Program-made: the position numbers and the translations under genes
The notes under the pieces: generated by a model
Databases searched by the model: none
Seen by the model: only the letters and a program-made list of their open reading frames with translations
Told to the model about the DNA's origin: nothing
Source: Caballeronia pedi
Lineage (GTDB): Bacteria > Pseudomonadota > Gammaproteobacteria > Burkholderiales > Burkholderiaceae
Assembly: GCF_001544915.2 (NCBI RefSeq)
Contig: NZ_FCOE02000004.1
Span: 310,001 to 374,000, forward strand
Direction: 5' to 3'
DNA: 64,000 nucleotides
Shown: piece after piece, positions 47,312 through 56,014 of the stretch
Layout: each line of letters starts with the position of its first letter
How positions within the stretch are numbered: the stretch's first letter is position 1

Positions 47312-48151
47312 ATGGCAAAGAAACCCGAACTCGACGACTTTCGCGTACCGTTCTTCGACGCCGGCAAGAAACTGAAGCCGTTCGACCTGAGCGCGATCGA
47401 CCCGTCCGCGAAGCCATTTTCCAGCGGCGCGAAGGAAGAAGACCGAGAACGCCTCGCCGCGATCGGCGCGCAACTCGATGACCTTCAGGAGAAGCTCCAC
47501 GCGCAGCGTCGCCAGCGCGTGCTGCTGGTGCTGCAAGGCATGGACACGAGCGGCAAGGACGGCACCGTGCGCGCGGTGTTTCACGATGTCGATCCGCTCG
47601 GGTTGCGCATCGTGCCGTTTCGCGCGCCGTCGGAACGCGAGGCCGCGCACGACTTCCTGTGGCGCGTGCACGCGCAGGCGCCGCAGGCCGGCGAATTCGC
47701 GATCTTCAATCGCAGCCACTACGAAGACGTGCTCGTGCCGCGCGTGCTGAAGCAGATCGATGCCGATCAATGCGAGCGTCGCTATCGCCACATTCGCGCG
47801 TTCGAGTCGCTGCTTGCGGACAGCGGCACGACCATCGTCAAATGCTTTCTGCATATTTCGAAGGACGAGCAGCGCGAGCGTTTGCAGGCGCGCATCGACG
47901 ATCCGACCAAGCACTGGAAGTTCGACGTCTCCGATCTCGAAGCGCGCAAGCAGTGGAGCGACTATCAGGCCGCGTACGCGGACGCGCTCGGCGCGACGTC
48001 GACGGAATACGCGCCGTGGTACATCATTCCGGGCAATTCGAAGACGCATCGCAACGTGATGGTCGCGGAACTGCTGTTGCGCACGATGCAGGACATGAAG
48101 CTCGAATTCCCGCCGGCCAAGGAATCGCTCAAGGGCGTGAAGGTCGACTAA
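47312..48151 (+). CDS. ppk2: Polyphosphate kinase 2 family protein
   Basis: Polyphosphate:nucleotide phosphotransferase, transferring phosphate from polyphosphate to ADP/AMP or GDP. The 279-residue product has Walker A QGMDTSGKDGTVRAVFHDV (near 70-88), the lid motif NRSHYEDVLVPRVL and Walker B IVKCFLHISKDEQ. The lid and GKDG pattern look like the single-domain class that can phosphorylate AMP and ADP, but class assignment is only inferred. ATG 47312 gives the family N-terminus; its ribosome-binding site is weak. xth follows after 28 bp. Confidence 0.92.
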   Translation: MAKKPELDDFRVPFFDAGKKLKPFDLSAIDPSAKPFSSGAKEEDRERLAAIGAQLDDLQEKLHAQRRQRVLLVLQGMDTSGKDGTVRAVFHDVDPLGLRIVPFRAPSEREAAHDFLWRVHAQAPQAGEFAIFNRSHYEDVLVPRVLKQIDADQCERRYRHIRAFESLLADSGTTIVKCFLHISKDEQRERLQARIDDPTKHWKFDVSDLEARKQWSDYQAAYADALGATSTEYAPWYIIPGNSKTHRNVMVAELLLRTMQDMKLEFPPAKESLKGVKVD

Positions 48152-48179
48152 ACGAAATCGATAAAAAGGAAGCAAGCGT

Positions 48180-48968
48180 ATGTTTCGCGTGATTACCGCC
48201 AATCTCAACGGCATCCGTTCGGCCGCCAAGAAAGGTTTCTTCGACTGGTTCGGCGAGCAGAAATCCGACGTCGTCTGCGTGCAGGAAATCAAGTGCTCGC
48301 AAGACGATCTGACGCCGGAATTCCTCGCGCCGCACGGCTTTCAGGGCTATTTCCAGCACGCGGTGAAGAAGGGCTACAGCGGCGCGGGTCTCTACACGCG
48401 TCATGAGCCGGATGACGTGATCATCGGCTTCGGTTCGGAAGAGTTCGATCCGGAAGGGCGCTACGTGGAAGCGCGCTTCGGGAAACTTTCCGTGGTGTCG
48501 GTGTATGTGCCGTCGGGGTCGAGCGGCGACGAGCGTCAGCAGGCGAAGTACCGCTTCATGGACGAGTTCATGCCGCATCTCGACGCGCTTTCGAACGAGC
48601 GCGAAGTGATCCTGTGCGGCGACGTGAATATCGTGCACAAGGAAATCGACATCAAGAACTGGAAGAGCAATCAGAAGAACTCCGGCTGCCTGCCGGAAGA
48701 GCGAGCATGGCTCACCAGGCTCTTCGACGACGTCGGTTATGTCGACGTGTTCCGCACAATCGATCAGCGTCCCGAGCAGTACACGTGGTGGAGCAATCGC
48801 GGTCAGGCGTATGCAAAGAACGTCGGGTGGCGGATCGATTATCAGATCGCGACGAAGGAAGTCGCCGCGACCGCGAAGAAGACGTCGATTTTCAGGGACA
48901 TCAAGTTCAGCGACCACGCGCCGCTGACTATTGATTACGACTGGAAGATCGCGAAGGCGAAGAAGTAA
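48180..48968 (+). CDS. xth: Exodeoxyribonuclease III
   Basis: AP endonuclease / 3'-5' exonuclease for base-excision repair. The 262-residue product has the family motifs ITANLNGIRSA (N7), VCVQEIKCSQDDL (metal Glu), CGDVNIVHKEIDI (D-x-N), and the terminal SDHAPLTIDYDW with the catalytic His. AAGGA is 9 nt before ATG 48180. It follows ppk2 and converges on the M48 gene with 2 bp between stops. Confidence 0.95.
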   Translation: MFRVITANLNGIRSAAKKGFFDWFGEQKSDVVCVQEIKCSQDDLTPEFLAPHGFQGYFQHAVKKGYSGAGLYTRHEPDDVIIGFGSEEFDPEGRYVEARFGKLSVVSVYVPSGSSGDERQQAKYRFMDEFMPHLDALSNEREVILCGDVNIVHKEIDIKNWKSNQKNSGCLPEERAWLTRLFDDVGYVDVFRTIDQRPEQYTWWSNRGQAYAKNVGWRIDYQIATKEVAATAKKTSIFRDIKFSDHAPLTIDYDWKIAKAKK

Positions 48969-48970
48969 GG

Positions 48971-49885
48971 CTAGCGGCCGGACTTCTTGAACCGCCCCAT
49001 CCCCGCATAGTTGGGCAACTGATCGATAGTCTTGCCCACCGCCTTCGCATATAGCGGCATCATGTCCGACATCCGCTTGAGCAGGTCCTGCCTGCGATCC
49101 GGCCCATACGGATGCAGCCACACGAAGCCGTCGTCCGCGCGCCGCGTTCCCGAATCGATCTTGTTCCACAACGTGACGGCCGCGCGCGGATCATAGCCCG
49201 CGCGCGAGGCGATCTCGCTGCCGATCACATCGGCTTCCGTTTCGTCGGCGGGGGAATAGCGCATCGACAGCAATTGATCGCCGATATCCGGCTGCTGCGA
49301 CGCATAGTTCGAGAAGCCGAAAAGCTGCGGCATCGTGCCCGCGCTCAACTGCGCCGCCTGCTGTCTGCCGAGCCGCTCGCGCGCATGCTCGCGCAACGCG
49401 TGCGCGATTTCATGGCCGATCATCATGCCGATCTCGTTGTCGTTCAGACGCAGTTTGTCGATGAGCCCGCTATACACGACGATCTTCCCGCCCGGCAGGC
49501 ACACCATGCGCTCTTCGGGCGACTTGATGACGTTGATTTCCCACTTCCAGTTCTTCGCGCGATCGTTCCACTTGAGCGCGAACGGAATCTCGTGATTCGC
49601 GATCTCGCGCACGCGTTTCACGAGCGGGTTGTCATCGGGCAGCAGCGTCTTGTTGCGCTCGGCATCGTGTATGACCTGCCTGTATTCATCCGCCGACTGC
49701 GCTTCGAGCGTCGCGGGCGGAATCAGGTTGCGAAAGAGCGCCGTGTTGCCGAAGCGGATCTGGTTGTTCGGCGCGGAGTACGGCGGCGGCGTCTTCTGCT
49801 CGTCCTGGCCATGCGCGAACAAAGGCGCGAGCGACGCCAATGCCATTGCGCAAACCGAGGCGCGAAGCTTGCAAGAAACCGTCAT
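48971..49885 (-). CDS. Exported M48-family metallopeptidase
   Basis: Periplasmic zinc peptidase of the Oma1/BepA-like M48 group. The 304-residue product has a signal peptide (about 1-28, ending LFAHGQ) and the catalytic HEIAHALREHARER (HExxH near 160). Third ligand region ETEADVIGSEIASRAGYDPR. The start at 49885 has GGAG 9 nt upstream. It overlaps the ampG stop by 4 bp (ATGA), so the two envelope-related genes are coupled. A role in outer-membrane protein quality control is inferred from family. Confidence 0.9.
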   Translation of the reverse strand: MTVSCKLRASVCAMALASLAPLFAHGQDEQKTPPPYSAPNNQIRFGNTALFRNLIPPATLEAQSADEYRQVIHDAERNKTLLPDDNPLVKRVREIANHEIPFALKWNDRAKNWKWEINVIKSPEERMVCLPGGKIVVYSGLIDKLRLNDNEIGMMIGHEIAHALREHARERLGRQQAAQLSAGTMPQLFGFSNYASQQPDIGDQLLSMRYSPADETEADVIGSEIASRAGYDPRAAVTLWNKIDSGTRRADDGFVWLHPYGPDRRQDLLKRMSDMMPLYAKAVGKTIDQLPNYAGMGRFKKSGR

Positions 49886-51168
49886 CGTTGAGTTCTCCAG
49901 GGCGCGATTTTCGGCAACAGTAACATGCCCGGAATGGACAGCGCGACGCAGATCAGGAAGTATGAAAACCACCCGGTTTCATTGACGATATAGCCGCTGC
50001 CCGCCGCGGCGAAGGTGCGCGGCACCGCCGCGAGGCTCGTGAAGAGCGCGAATTGCGTCGCGGTATAGCGCGGGTCCGTCGTGCTCGCGATATACGCGGT
50101 GAAGGTGGCGAGCGTGAGACCCGTCGCGAAGGTTTCGAAGCCGTACAGCACGCCGAGCGCCAACGGCGACGGCCCGATCTTCGCCAGCCACGCGAAGCCC
50201 ACCGTTGCGACGATCTGCAGAATGCCGAAGATCCACAGTCCGCGCGCGATGCCGATCTTCACCAGCGCGATGCCGCCGAGCAAGCCGCCCGCGATGCTCG
50301 CCCAGAACGCGACCGCCTTCGCGATCACGCCGATCTGCGCAAGCGAGAAACCGACGTCGATGAAGAACTTCGTCGCGAGCGCGGTCGCCATCGTGTCGCC
50401 GAGCTTGTACAGGAAGATGAAGCCGAGCACGAGCAGCGCCGCGCGCCAGCCATCGCGCGTGATGAATTCATGAAACGGCTCGACGATCGCCTCGCGCAGA
50501 CTCTTCGGCGGCGCGCCGTGAATCGCCGGCTCCTTGACGACGAGCGTCATGATGAGACCCGGCAGCATGAACGCGGCGGTAATCAGAAATACGGTCTTCC
50601 ACGGCAGGACGGTCGCGAGAATCAGCGACAGCGAACCGGGTACGAGACCCGCGACCTTGTACGCATTGACGTGCACCGCGTTGCCCAGCCCTTGTTCGGT
50701 ATCGGCGAGCAGTTCGCGCCGATAGGCATCGATGACGATGTCCTGACTCGCGCTGAAGAACGCGACGAGCGCGGCCACCGCCGCGACGGCCCACAGATTC
50801 CGCTCCGGCGAGAAGAACCCGAACGAGCCGATCGCCACCATCACGAGCACTTGCGTAAGGAACATCCAGCCGCGCCGTCTGCCTGGAGTCCAGCCCGGAA
50901 AGCGCGGAATGTAACGGTCCATCAGCGGCGACCAGACGAACTTCCATGTATAGGGAAGTCCGATCAGCGCGAACAGGCCGATCTCCTTCACATTGATATG
51001 CGCGGTCGTGAGCCACGCCTGCAGCAAGCTGTACAGCGTGAAGAGCGGCAATCCGGACGTGAAGCCGAGAAAGACGCAAATGAGGATGCGCTTGTTGAGA
51101 AACGCGCGCCATCCGGGATGATCTTCGTGAGCAGTTAGAGCGGGCGCCTCGTGTGGCGTATCAGGCAT
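49882..51168 (-). CDS. ampG: Muropeptide permease AmpG
   Basis: Inner-membrane MFS importer of anhydro-muropeptides for cell-wall recycling. The 428-residue product has twelve membrane segments and the AmpG signatures LGFTSGLPLFTLYSLLQAWL, FVWSPLMDRY, and FSASQDIVIDAYRRELL. It lies between metW and the M48 peptidase gene, overlapping the latter by 4 bp. Its link to beta-lactamase induction in other bacteria depends on AmpR/AmpC, which are not in this window. Confidence 0.93.
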   Translation of the reverse strand: MPDTPHEAPALTAHEDHPGWRAFLNKRILICVFLGFTSGLPLFTLYSLLQAWLTTAHINVKEIGLFALIGLPYTWKFVWSPLMDRYIPRFPGWTPGRRRGWMFLTQVLVMVAIGSFGFFSPERNLWAVAAVAALVAFFSASQDIVIDAYRRELLADTEQGLGNAVHVNAYKVAGLVPGSLSLILATVLPWKTVFLITAAFMLPGLIMTLVVKEPAIHGAPPKSLREAIVEPFHEFITRDGWRAALLVLGFIFLYKLGDTMATALATKFFIDVGFSLAQIGVIAKAVAFWASIAGGLLGGIALVKIGIARGLWIFGILQIVATVGFAWLAKIGPSPLALGVLYGFETFATGLTLATFTAYIASTTDPRYTATQFALFTSLAAVPRTFAAAGSGYIVNETGWFSYFLICVALSIPGMLLLPKIAPWRTQR

Positions 51169-51213
51169 GTCGTATAGCAGGCAGTTGTCGATGCGCGAGC
51201 GCGCCGGTCATCG

Positions 51214-51822
51214 TTACCGGCGCTTCACGCGATAGACCGCAAGACTACCACGCCAGTTCGCGCCCCAACGGACCGGCTGCCCGTCGTGCAGCACGACACG
51301 GTCCAGAATCTCGATGCCGACTTCCGGCGCGAGCGCCTCGAAATCCTTGATCGTGAGCACACGCACGTTCGGCGTGTTGTGCCACTGATACGGCAGCGAC
51401 TTCGACACCGGCATACGCCCCTGAATCACCGAAAGCCGGTGCTGCCAGTAACCGAAATTCGGAAACGACACGATGCACTGACGCCCGACGCGCACCGTCT
51501 CGCGCAGGATCGCGGCGGTTTGATGAATCGTCTGCAGCGTCTGCGAAAGAACCGCGAAATCGAAACTGTCGTCTTCGAAAAGACGCAAACCGTCTTCGAG
51601 ATTCTGCTGGATCACGTTCACGCCTTTTTGCGCGCACGCGAGCACGCCGGCGTCGTTGATCTCGATGCCATAACCCTTCACTTCGAGCTCTTCCCCGAGC
51701 AGCGACAGCAGCGAGCCGTCGCCGCAGCCGAGATCGAGCACCGTCGAGCGCGGTTCGACCCAGCGGGCGATCGCGCGAAAATCCGAACGCAGCGCGAGCG
51801 AATCGAGTGTGTGCTGGTTCAT
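51214..51822 (-). CDS. metW: Methionine biosynthesis methyltransferase-like protein MetW
   Basis: SAM-fold protein that partners MetX in homoserine acylation. The 202-residue product has the class I motif [18 protein letters not shown] (about 29-46), [15 protein letters not shown] and [15 protein letters not shown] typical of MetW. Its ATG overlaps the metX TGA (ATGA). The stop codon lies inside a perfect 8-bp hairpin (51201-51208 / 51216-51223) that may aid termination. Confidence 0.95.
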   Translation of the reverse strand: MNQHTLDSLALRSDFRAIARWVEPRSTVLDLGCGDGSLLSLLGEELEVKGYGIEINDAGVLACAQKGVNVIQQNLEDGLRLFEDDSFDFAVLSQTLQTIHQTAAILRETVRVGRQCIVSFPNFGYWQHRLSVIQGRMPVSKSLPYQWHNTPNVRVLTIKDFEALAPEVGIEILDRVVLHDGQPVRWGANWRGSLAVYRVKRR

Positions 51823-52964
51823 GCGCCGATCTCCGTGGCAATGCGTTCGTAATAGGCGCGCATGAGATTGTGATAGCGCGCGTCGTCGAGCAGGAAGGCG
51901 TCGTGGCCGTGCGGCGCGTCGATTTCCGCGTAGCTCACCGTGCGTTTGTTGTCGAGCAGCGCCTTGACGATTTCGCGCGAACGCGCGGGCGCGAAACGCC
52001 AGTCGGTCGCGAAGCTCGTGATGAGATATTTCGCCTGCGTGTTGGCGAGCGCTTTCGTGAGATCGCCGTCGAAGGCCTTCGCGGGATCGAAATAATCGAG
52101 CGCGCGCGTGATGAGCAGGTACGTGTTCGCGTCGAAGTATTCGGCGAACTTGTCGGCCTGATAGCGCAGATACGACTCCACTTCGAATTCGACATCGAAG
52201 TTGAAGTTGTACGCATCGAGCGCGCCTTCGGCACGGCGCAGCGCGCGGCCGAATTTCACGGCCATGTCGTCGTCCGACAGATACGTGATGTGGCCGATCA
52301 TGCGCGCGACCCGCAAGCCGCGACGCGGCTTCACGCCGTGCGCGTAGTAATCGCCGCCGTGAAAATCGGGATCGGAGAGGATCGCCGAGCGCGCCGTTTC
52401 GTTGAACGCAATGTTCTGCGCGGAGAGCTTCGGCGTCGACGCCACCACGATGCAATGCGCGAGCCGCTCCGGATACATCATGCTCCACGCGAGCGCCTGC
52501 ATGCCGCCGAGGCTGCCGCCCATCACGGCCGCGAAGCGCTCGATGCCGAAGCGGTCCGCGAGACGCGCCTGCGCGTTCACCCAGTCCTCGACCGTGACGA
52601 CCGGAAAGCTCGCGCCGTACGGCTTGCCCGTGGCGCCGTCGATGCTCATCGGCCCGGTCGAGCCGAAGCACGAACCGAGATTGTTCACGCCGATCACGAA
52701 GAAGCGGTTGGTGTCGAGCGGCTTGCCCGGCCCGACCATGTTGTCCCACCAGCCGACGTCCTTCGGGTTATCGGCGTGGATGCCCGCGACGTGATGCGAC
52801 GCGTTCAGCGCGTGGCACACCAGCACGGCGTTCGAGCGCGCGGCGTTGAGTTCGCCATACGTTTCGACGACGAGTTCGTAGTCGCCGAGCATCGAGCCGT
52901 TCTGCATGGCGAGCGGCTCGGTGAAGCGCAGTGTTTGGGGCGTGACGATGCCGATCGATTCCAT
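51819..52964 (-). CDS. metX: Homoserine O-acyltransferase MetX
   Basis: First committed enzyme of methionine synthesis. The 381-residue alpha/beta-hydrolase has HALNASHH, the nucleophile elbow [12 protein letters not shown] (near 148), [15 protein letters not shown], the acid in [16 protein letters not shown] and the C-terminal [10 protein letters not shown] with the catalytic His. In proteobacteria with metW, MetX often uses succinyl-CoA, so acyl specificity is left open. AAAGG lies about 8 nt upstream of the ATG, and that site is embedded in a structured leader (see the riboswitch entry). Confidence 0.95.
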   Translation of the reverse strand: MESIGIVTPQTLRFTEPLAMQNGSMLGDYELVVETYGELNAARSNAVLVCHALNASHHVAGIHADNPKDVGWWDNMVGPGKPLDTNRFFVIGVNNLGSCFGSTGPMSIDGATGKPYGASFPVVTVEDWVNAQARLADRFGIERFAAVMGGSLGGMQALAWSMMYPERLAHCIVVASTPKLSAQNIAFNETARSAILSDPDFHGGDYYAHGVKPRRGLRVARMIGHITYLSDDDMAVKFGRALRRAEGALDAYNFNFDVEFEVESYLRYQADKFAEYFDANTYLLITRALDYFDPAKAFDGDLTKALANTQAKYLITSFATDWRFAPARSREIVKALLDNKRTVSYAEIDAPHGHDAFLLDDARYHNLMRAYYERIATEIGA

Positions 52965-52965
52965 T

Positions 52966-53090
52966 CATTCCGCCTTTGACCAAGCGGCTAAACGGTGTCG
53001 GCGATGCGCGTGAATACAGCGATGGCGCGGCTGACGACCTCTTTAGCCGCATTTATAGTGAACCTTCGGCAATGCAGCCCTGAGGTTCGC
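52966..53090 (-). promoter_or_regulatory. Candidate SAM-II-like pseudoknot riboswitch before metX
   Basis: Minus-strand leader. Stem P1 is GAACCU (53088-53083) / AGGUUC (53065-53060). Its loop carries CUGCAUU (53077-53071), which pairs 7/7 (one G-U) with AAUGCGG (53053-53047), forming an H-type pseudoknot. The 3' part AUAAAUGCGGCUAAAGAGG closely resembles the SAM-II 3' segment (remembered AUAAAUGUAGCUAAAAAGG). GCGGCUAAA (53050-53042) also has a perfect 9-nt complement UUUAGCCGC (52992-52984) just upstream of the metX ribosome-binding site. The end of that complement, CCGC, can instead pair with GCGG (52973-52970) of that site. This makes a consistent on/off switch. Deviation: the conserved U-rich first loop of SAM-II is not in its expected place. 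A -10-like TATAAA (53057-53052) offers a competing promoter reading. Confidence 0.5.
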
Positions 53091-53196
53091 GCGCCCGCAA
53101 TCGAGTCAGCAAATCGGCGCGTCGTTGATGTTCGAGAAAATCTCGTTAGCGATGAAGTATAGCGGAAATCGTCATAACGCCGCCATGTCGGCCATC

Positions 53197-53226
53197 TTGG
53201 ATATGGCCCGCTTTTGCGTCTATATT
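53197..53226 (+). promoter_or_regulatory. Possible promoter of the toxin-antitoxin operon
   Basis: TTGGAT (53197-53202) and TATATT (53221-53226) with 18-bp spacing, 33 bp before the antitoxin ATG. Motif match only. Confidence 0.45.
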
Positions 53227-53258
53227 GTCTAATCGTCTCGTCTTGCCAAGGAACGGAA

Positions 53259-53540
53259 ATGAAACCGAGCCGGGTCAGACCGCTCAGTCACCTGAAGAGC
53301 CGTGCGGCCGAGATGATCCGCAATGTCGTCGAAAGCCGCGAGCCGATGCTCATCACGCAGAACGGCGAAGGCAGGGTGGTCGTGCAGGACGTGCAGTCGT
53401 ATGAGGACGTGCATCAGACCCTCGCGCTGCTGAAGATTCTGGCGATGGGACAGAAGACCATCGAAGCCGGTCAGTGCACGAGCGCAGCCGATGTATTCGC
53501 CGAGATCGAGCGTATGGACCGCGCGGAAGGCATCAAGTGA
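53259..53540 (+). CDS. PHD/YefM-family antitoxin
   Basis: Antitoxin that would bind and neutralise the downstream RelE-like toxin and repress the operon. The 93-residue product has the PHD/YefM N-terminal dimerisation/DNA-binding pattern PLSHLKSRAAEMIRNVVESR and EPMLITQNGEGRVVVQDVQS, followed by a helical C-terminus for toxin contact. AAGGA lies 7 nt before ATG 53259. The stop overlaps the toxin GTG by 4 bp, the usual antitoxin-first arrangement. Confidence 0.88.
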   Translation: MKPSRVRPLSHLKSRAAEMIRNVVESREPMLITQNGEGRVVVQDVQSYEDVHQTLALLKILAMGQKTIEAGQCTSAADVFAEIERMDRAEGIK

Positions 53541-53857
53541 AGACCGTCTTTCTCGATCCGGTGCGCCAGGATTTGCAGGATTTCCGGCGCTACGTCATCA
53601 ACAAGTTCGGCGGCACCGCCTGGGCCGCGACGCGCAACCGGATCGCGGATACCATCGCCGAAATCGAAGCCGCGCCGCGCAACGGCGTGACGCCGCCCGA
53701 ACTCGTCGACTTCCGCATGTCGGGCTACTACGAAGTGCCGAGCGGCACGATCCGCATCATCTACAAGATCGAGGGCGACACGATCTACGTGCATCTCGTC
53801 GTCGATGCGCGCTCTGACCTCGAAGACATCCTCGCGCGCCGCTTATTCCGAATGTAG
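53537..53857 (+). CDS. RelE/ParE-family toxin
   Basis: Predicted type II toxin. The 106-residue product begins at GTG 53537 (MKTVFLDPVRQDLQDFRRYV) and shows the RelE/ParE fold pattern. Two N-terminal helices (DLQDFRRYVINKFG, AATRNRIADTIAEIEAAP) are followed by the strand core VDFRMSGYYEVPSGTIRIIY and YVHLVVDARSDLEDILARRL. Whether it cleaves ribosome-bound mRNA (RelE) or poisons gyrase (ParE) cannot be decided by eye. Its last 15 bp overlap the 3' end of the convergent HAD gene. Confidence 0.88.
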   Translation: MKTVFLDPVRQDLQDFRRYVINKFGGTAWAATRNRIADTIAEIEAAPRNGVTPPELVDFRMSGYYEVPSGTIRIIYKIEGDTIYVHLVVDARSDLEDILARRLFRM

Positions 53858-54595
53858 GCGCCGCCCATGCGATGACGTCAGCGCGCGCAGCGAGCGCACG
53901 GTGCGATCGACGTAATGCGGCCGGCCCACGCCCGGCAAACGTACGGACATGCCGCCGCCCGACGTTTTCGCGACCGGCAGATGCCCCACGATCCACACCG
54001 TGCGAATTCCCAGCCGCCGATAGCTCTTCAGATGCCCGCGCGTATCCTCGACGAGAATCGCGTCTTCGAGACGCACGTGCGCGCGGCGCATCGTACGGCG
54101 CAGCATCGGCGCATCGGGCTTGGCGCGCCAGTGGCTGCCCTCGCGCATGTCCTCGATCGCGATCACGCGCTCGAACAGCTTCGCGATGCCGAGTTCCGCG
54201 AGCACGGTGCGCGCGTAGAGCGTCGGCGCGTTGGTGAGCACGATCTTGCGGCCGGGCAGCGCGCGCAGGATTCGCGTGAGGCCGCGCTCGGCGCGCAGCA
54301 TCGACGGCAGATCGGGGAAGGTGTGAACCTCGCGCAGGAAGTCGGCCGGATCGATGCCGTGATGCCTGACGAGCCCGAGCAGCGTCGCGCCGTAGCGCAC
54401 CGTATAGCCGACGCGCAGCCGGTTCGCCTCGTCGACATCGACATTCAGGCGATCCATGATGTACTGCGTCATCCCGCGATTGATCGCCGGAAAAATCGCG
54501 TGCGACGCGTGATGCAGCGTGTTGTCGAGATCGAAGAGCCAGACAGGGCCGCGTGCCTTGACGCGGCGGCGGCGGGACGGGCGATGCGCGGTCAT
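53843..54595 (-). CDS. HAD-family hydrolase (pyrimidine 5'-nucleotidase-like)
   Basis: Haloacid-dehalogenase-fold phosphatase, resembling the Sdt1/YjjG pyrimidine 5'-nucleotidase group. The 250-residue product has motif I WLFDLDNTLHHAS (DxD nucleophile, about 19-31), a helical cap (about 35-100), motif II KIVLTNAPT, the motif III lysine in HWRAKPDAPM and motif IV LVEDTRGHLKS. The C-terminal tail is Arg/Gly-rich. It follows argB on the minus strand. Its 3' end overlaps that of the toxin gene, so the two transcripts are antisense at their ends. Confidence 0.88.
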   Translation of the reverse strand: MTAHRPSRRRRVKARGPVWLFDLDNTLHHASHAIFPAINRGMTQYIMDRLNVDVDEANRLRVGYTVRYGATLLGLVRHHGIDPADFLREVHTFPDLPSMLRAERGLTRILRALPGRKIVLTNAPTLYARTVLAELGIAKLFERVIAIEDMREGSHWRAKPDAPMLRRTMRRAHVRLEDAILVEDTRGHLKSYRRLGIRTVWIVGHLPVAKTSGGGMSVRLPGVGRPHYVDRTVRSLRALTSSHGRRLHSE

Positions 54596-54597
54596 AT

Positions 54598-54626
54598 ATG
54601 AAAACGCCCGCGCATTGGCGGGCGTT
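54598..54626 (-). terminator. Terminator after argB
   Basis: Perfect 9-bp stem AACGCCCGC (54603-54611) / GCGGGCGTT (54618-54626) with loop GCATTG. On the minus strand it runs into TTTTC. It lies between argB and the HAD gene. Confidence 0.8.
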
Positions 54627-54644
54627 GAAGGAACGGGAGAAAGC

Positions 54645-55568
<924 letters not shown>

Positions 55569-55689
55569 TTAAACACGCCGAATTGTACAGGACTGACGCA
55601 TTGCAGCAGGACGAATTGCCGCGCGGGCGCCAACGTTTTCCGGCATGGCGGCCGGCATGCGATCATCGTTCAGGCAGATCGATGACAGG

Positions 55690-55911
55690 ATGATGAACGA
55701 CTCCCCCGAAACGAACGAGCGTGAAGCGCCGGGCTCGCTCATTTGTGCGCGCTGCGGCGCGCCGTTTCGCTGCGGCGCGCAGGCGGGCGATTCCACCTGC
55801 TGGTGCGCGACGCTGCCCGCGCTGCCGGCCGATCGTCTGCGGCCCGGCGTGAGTTGCCTGTGCCCGGCGTGTCTCGCGGCCGAAATCGGGCGCGCCGGGC
55901 GCGCGAAATAG
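55690..55911 (+). CDS. Cysteine-rich CWC-family protein
   Basis: Small protein (about 73 residues) of the cysteine-rich CWC family, function unknown. Eight cysteines are arranged CARCGAPFRCGA ... TCWCATLPALPADRL ... CLCPACLAAEI; the CWC signature is explicit. It is probably metal-binding. The start is uncertain: tandem ATGs at 55690 and 55693 follow CAGG, and an in-frame ATG at 55645 would add 15 residues. It is divergent from argB and upstream of regB. Confidence 0.75.
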   Translation: MMNDSPETNEREAPGSLICARCGAPFRCGAQAGDSTCWCATLPALPADRLRPGVSCLCPACLAAEIGRAGRAK

Positions 55912-56014
55912 CGCGCGGCAAGGTGCGACAAATCGCGCCAGATGCCGCAGCAAGCCTGATGCAAGCGGGATAATGTCGCATGAAGCGTGATAACGCAGTC
56001 AGGCACTCAACCAG

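Noticed and set aside
53101..53120. GATTTG upstream of the metX pseudoknot as the missing SAM-II first loop
   Set aside because: It lies before a different possible stem (CGCGCC/GGCGCG) and would need an inserted hairpin; the pairing with AATGCGG works from the nearer loop instead, so I left it out of the model.
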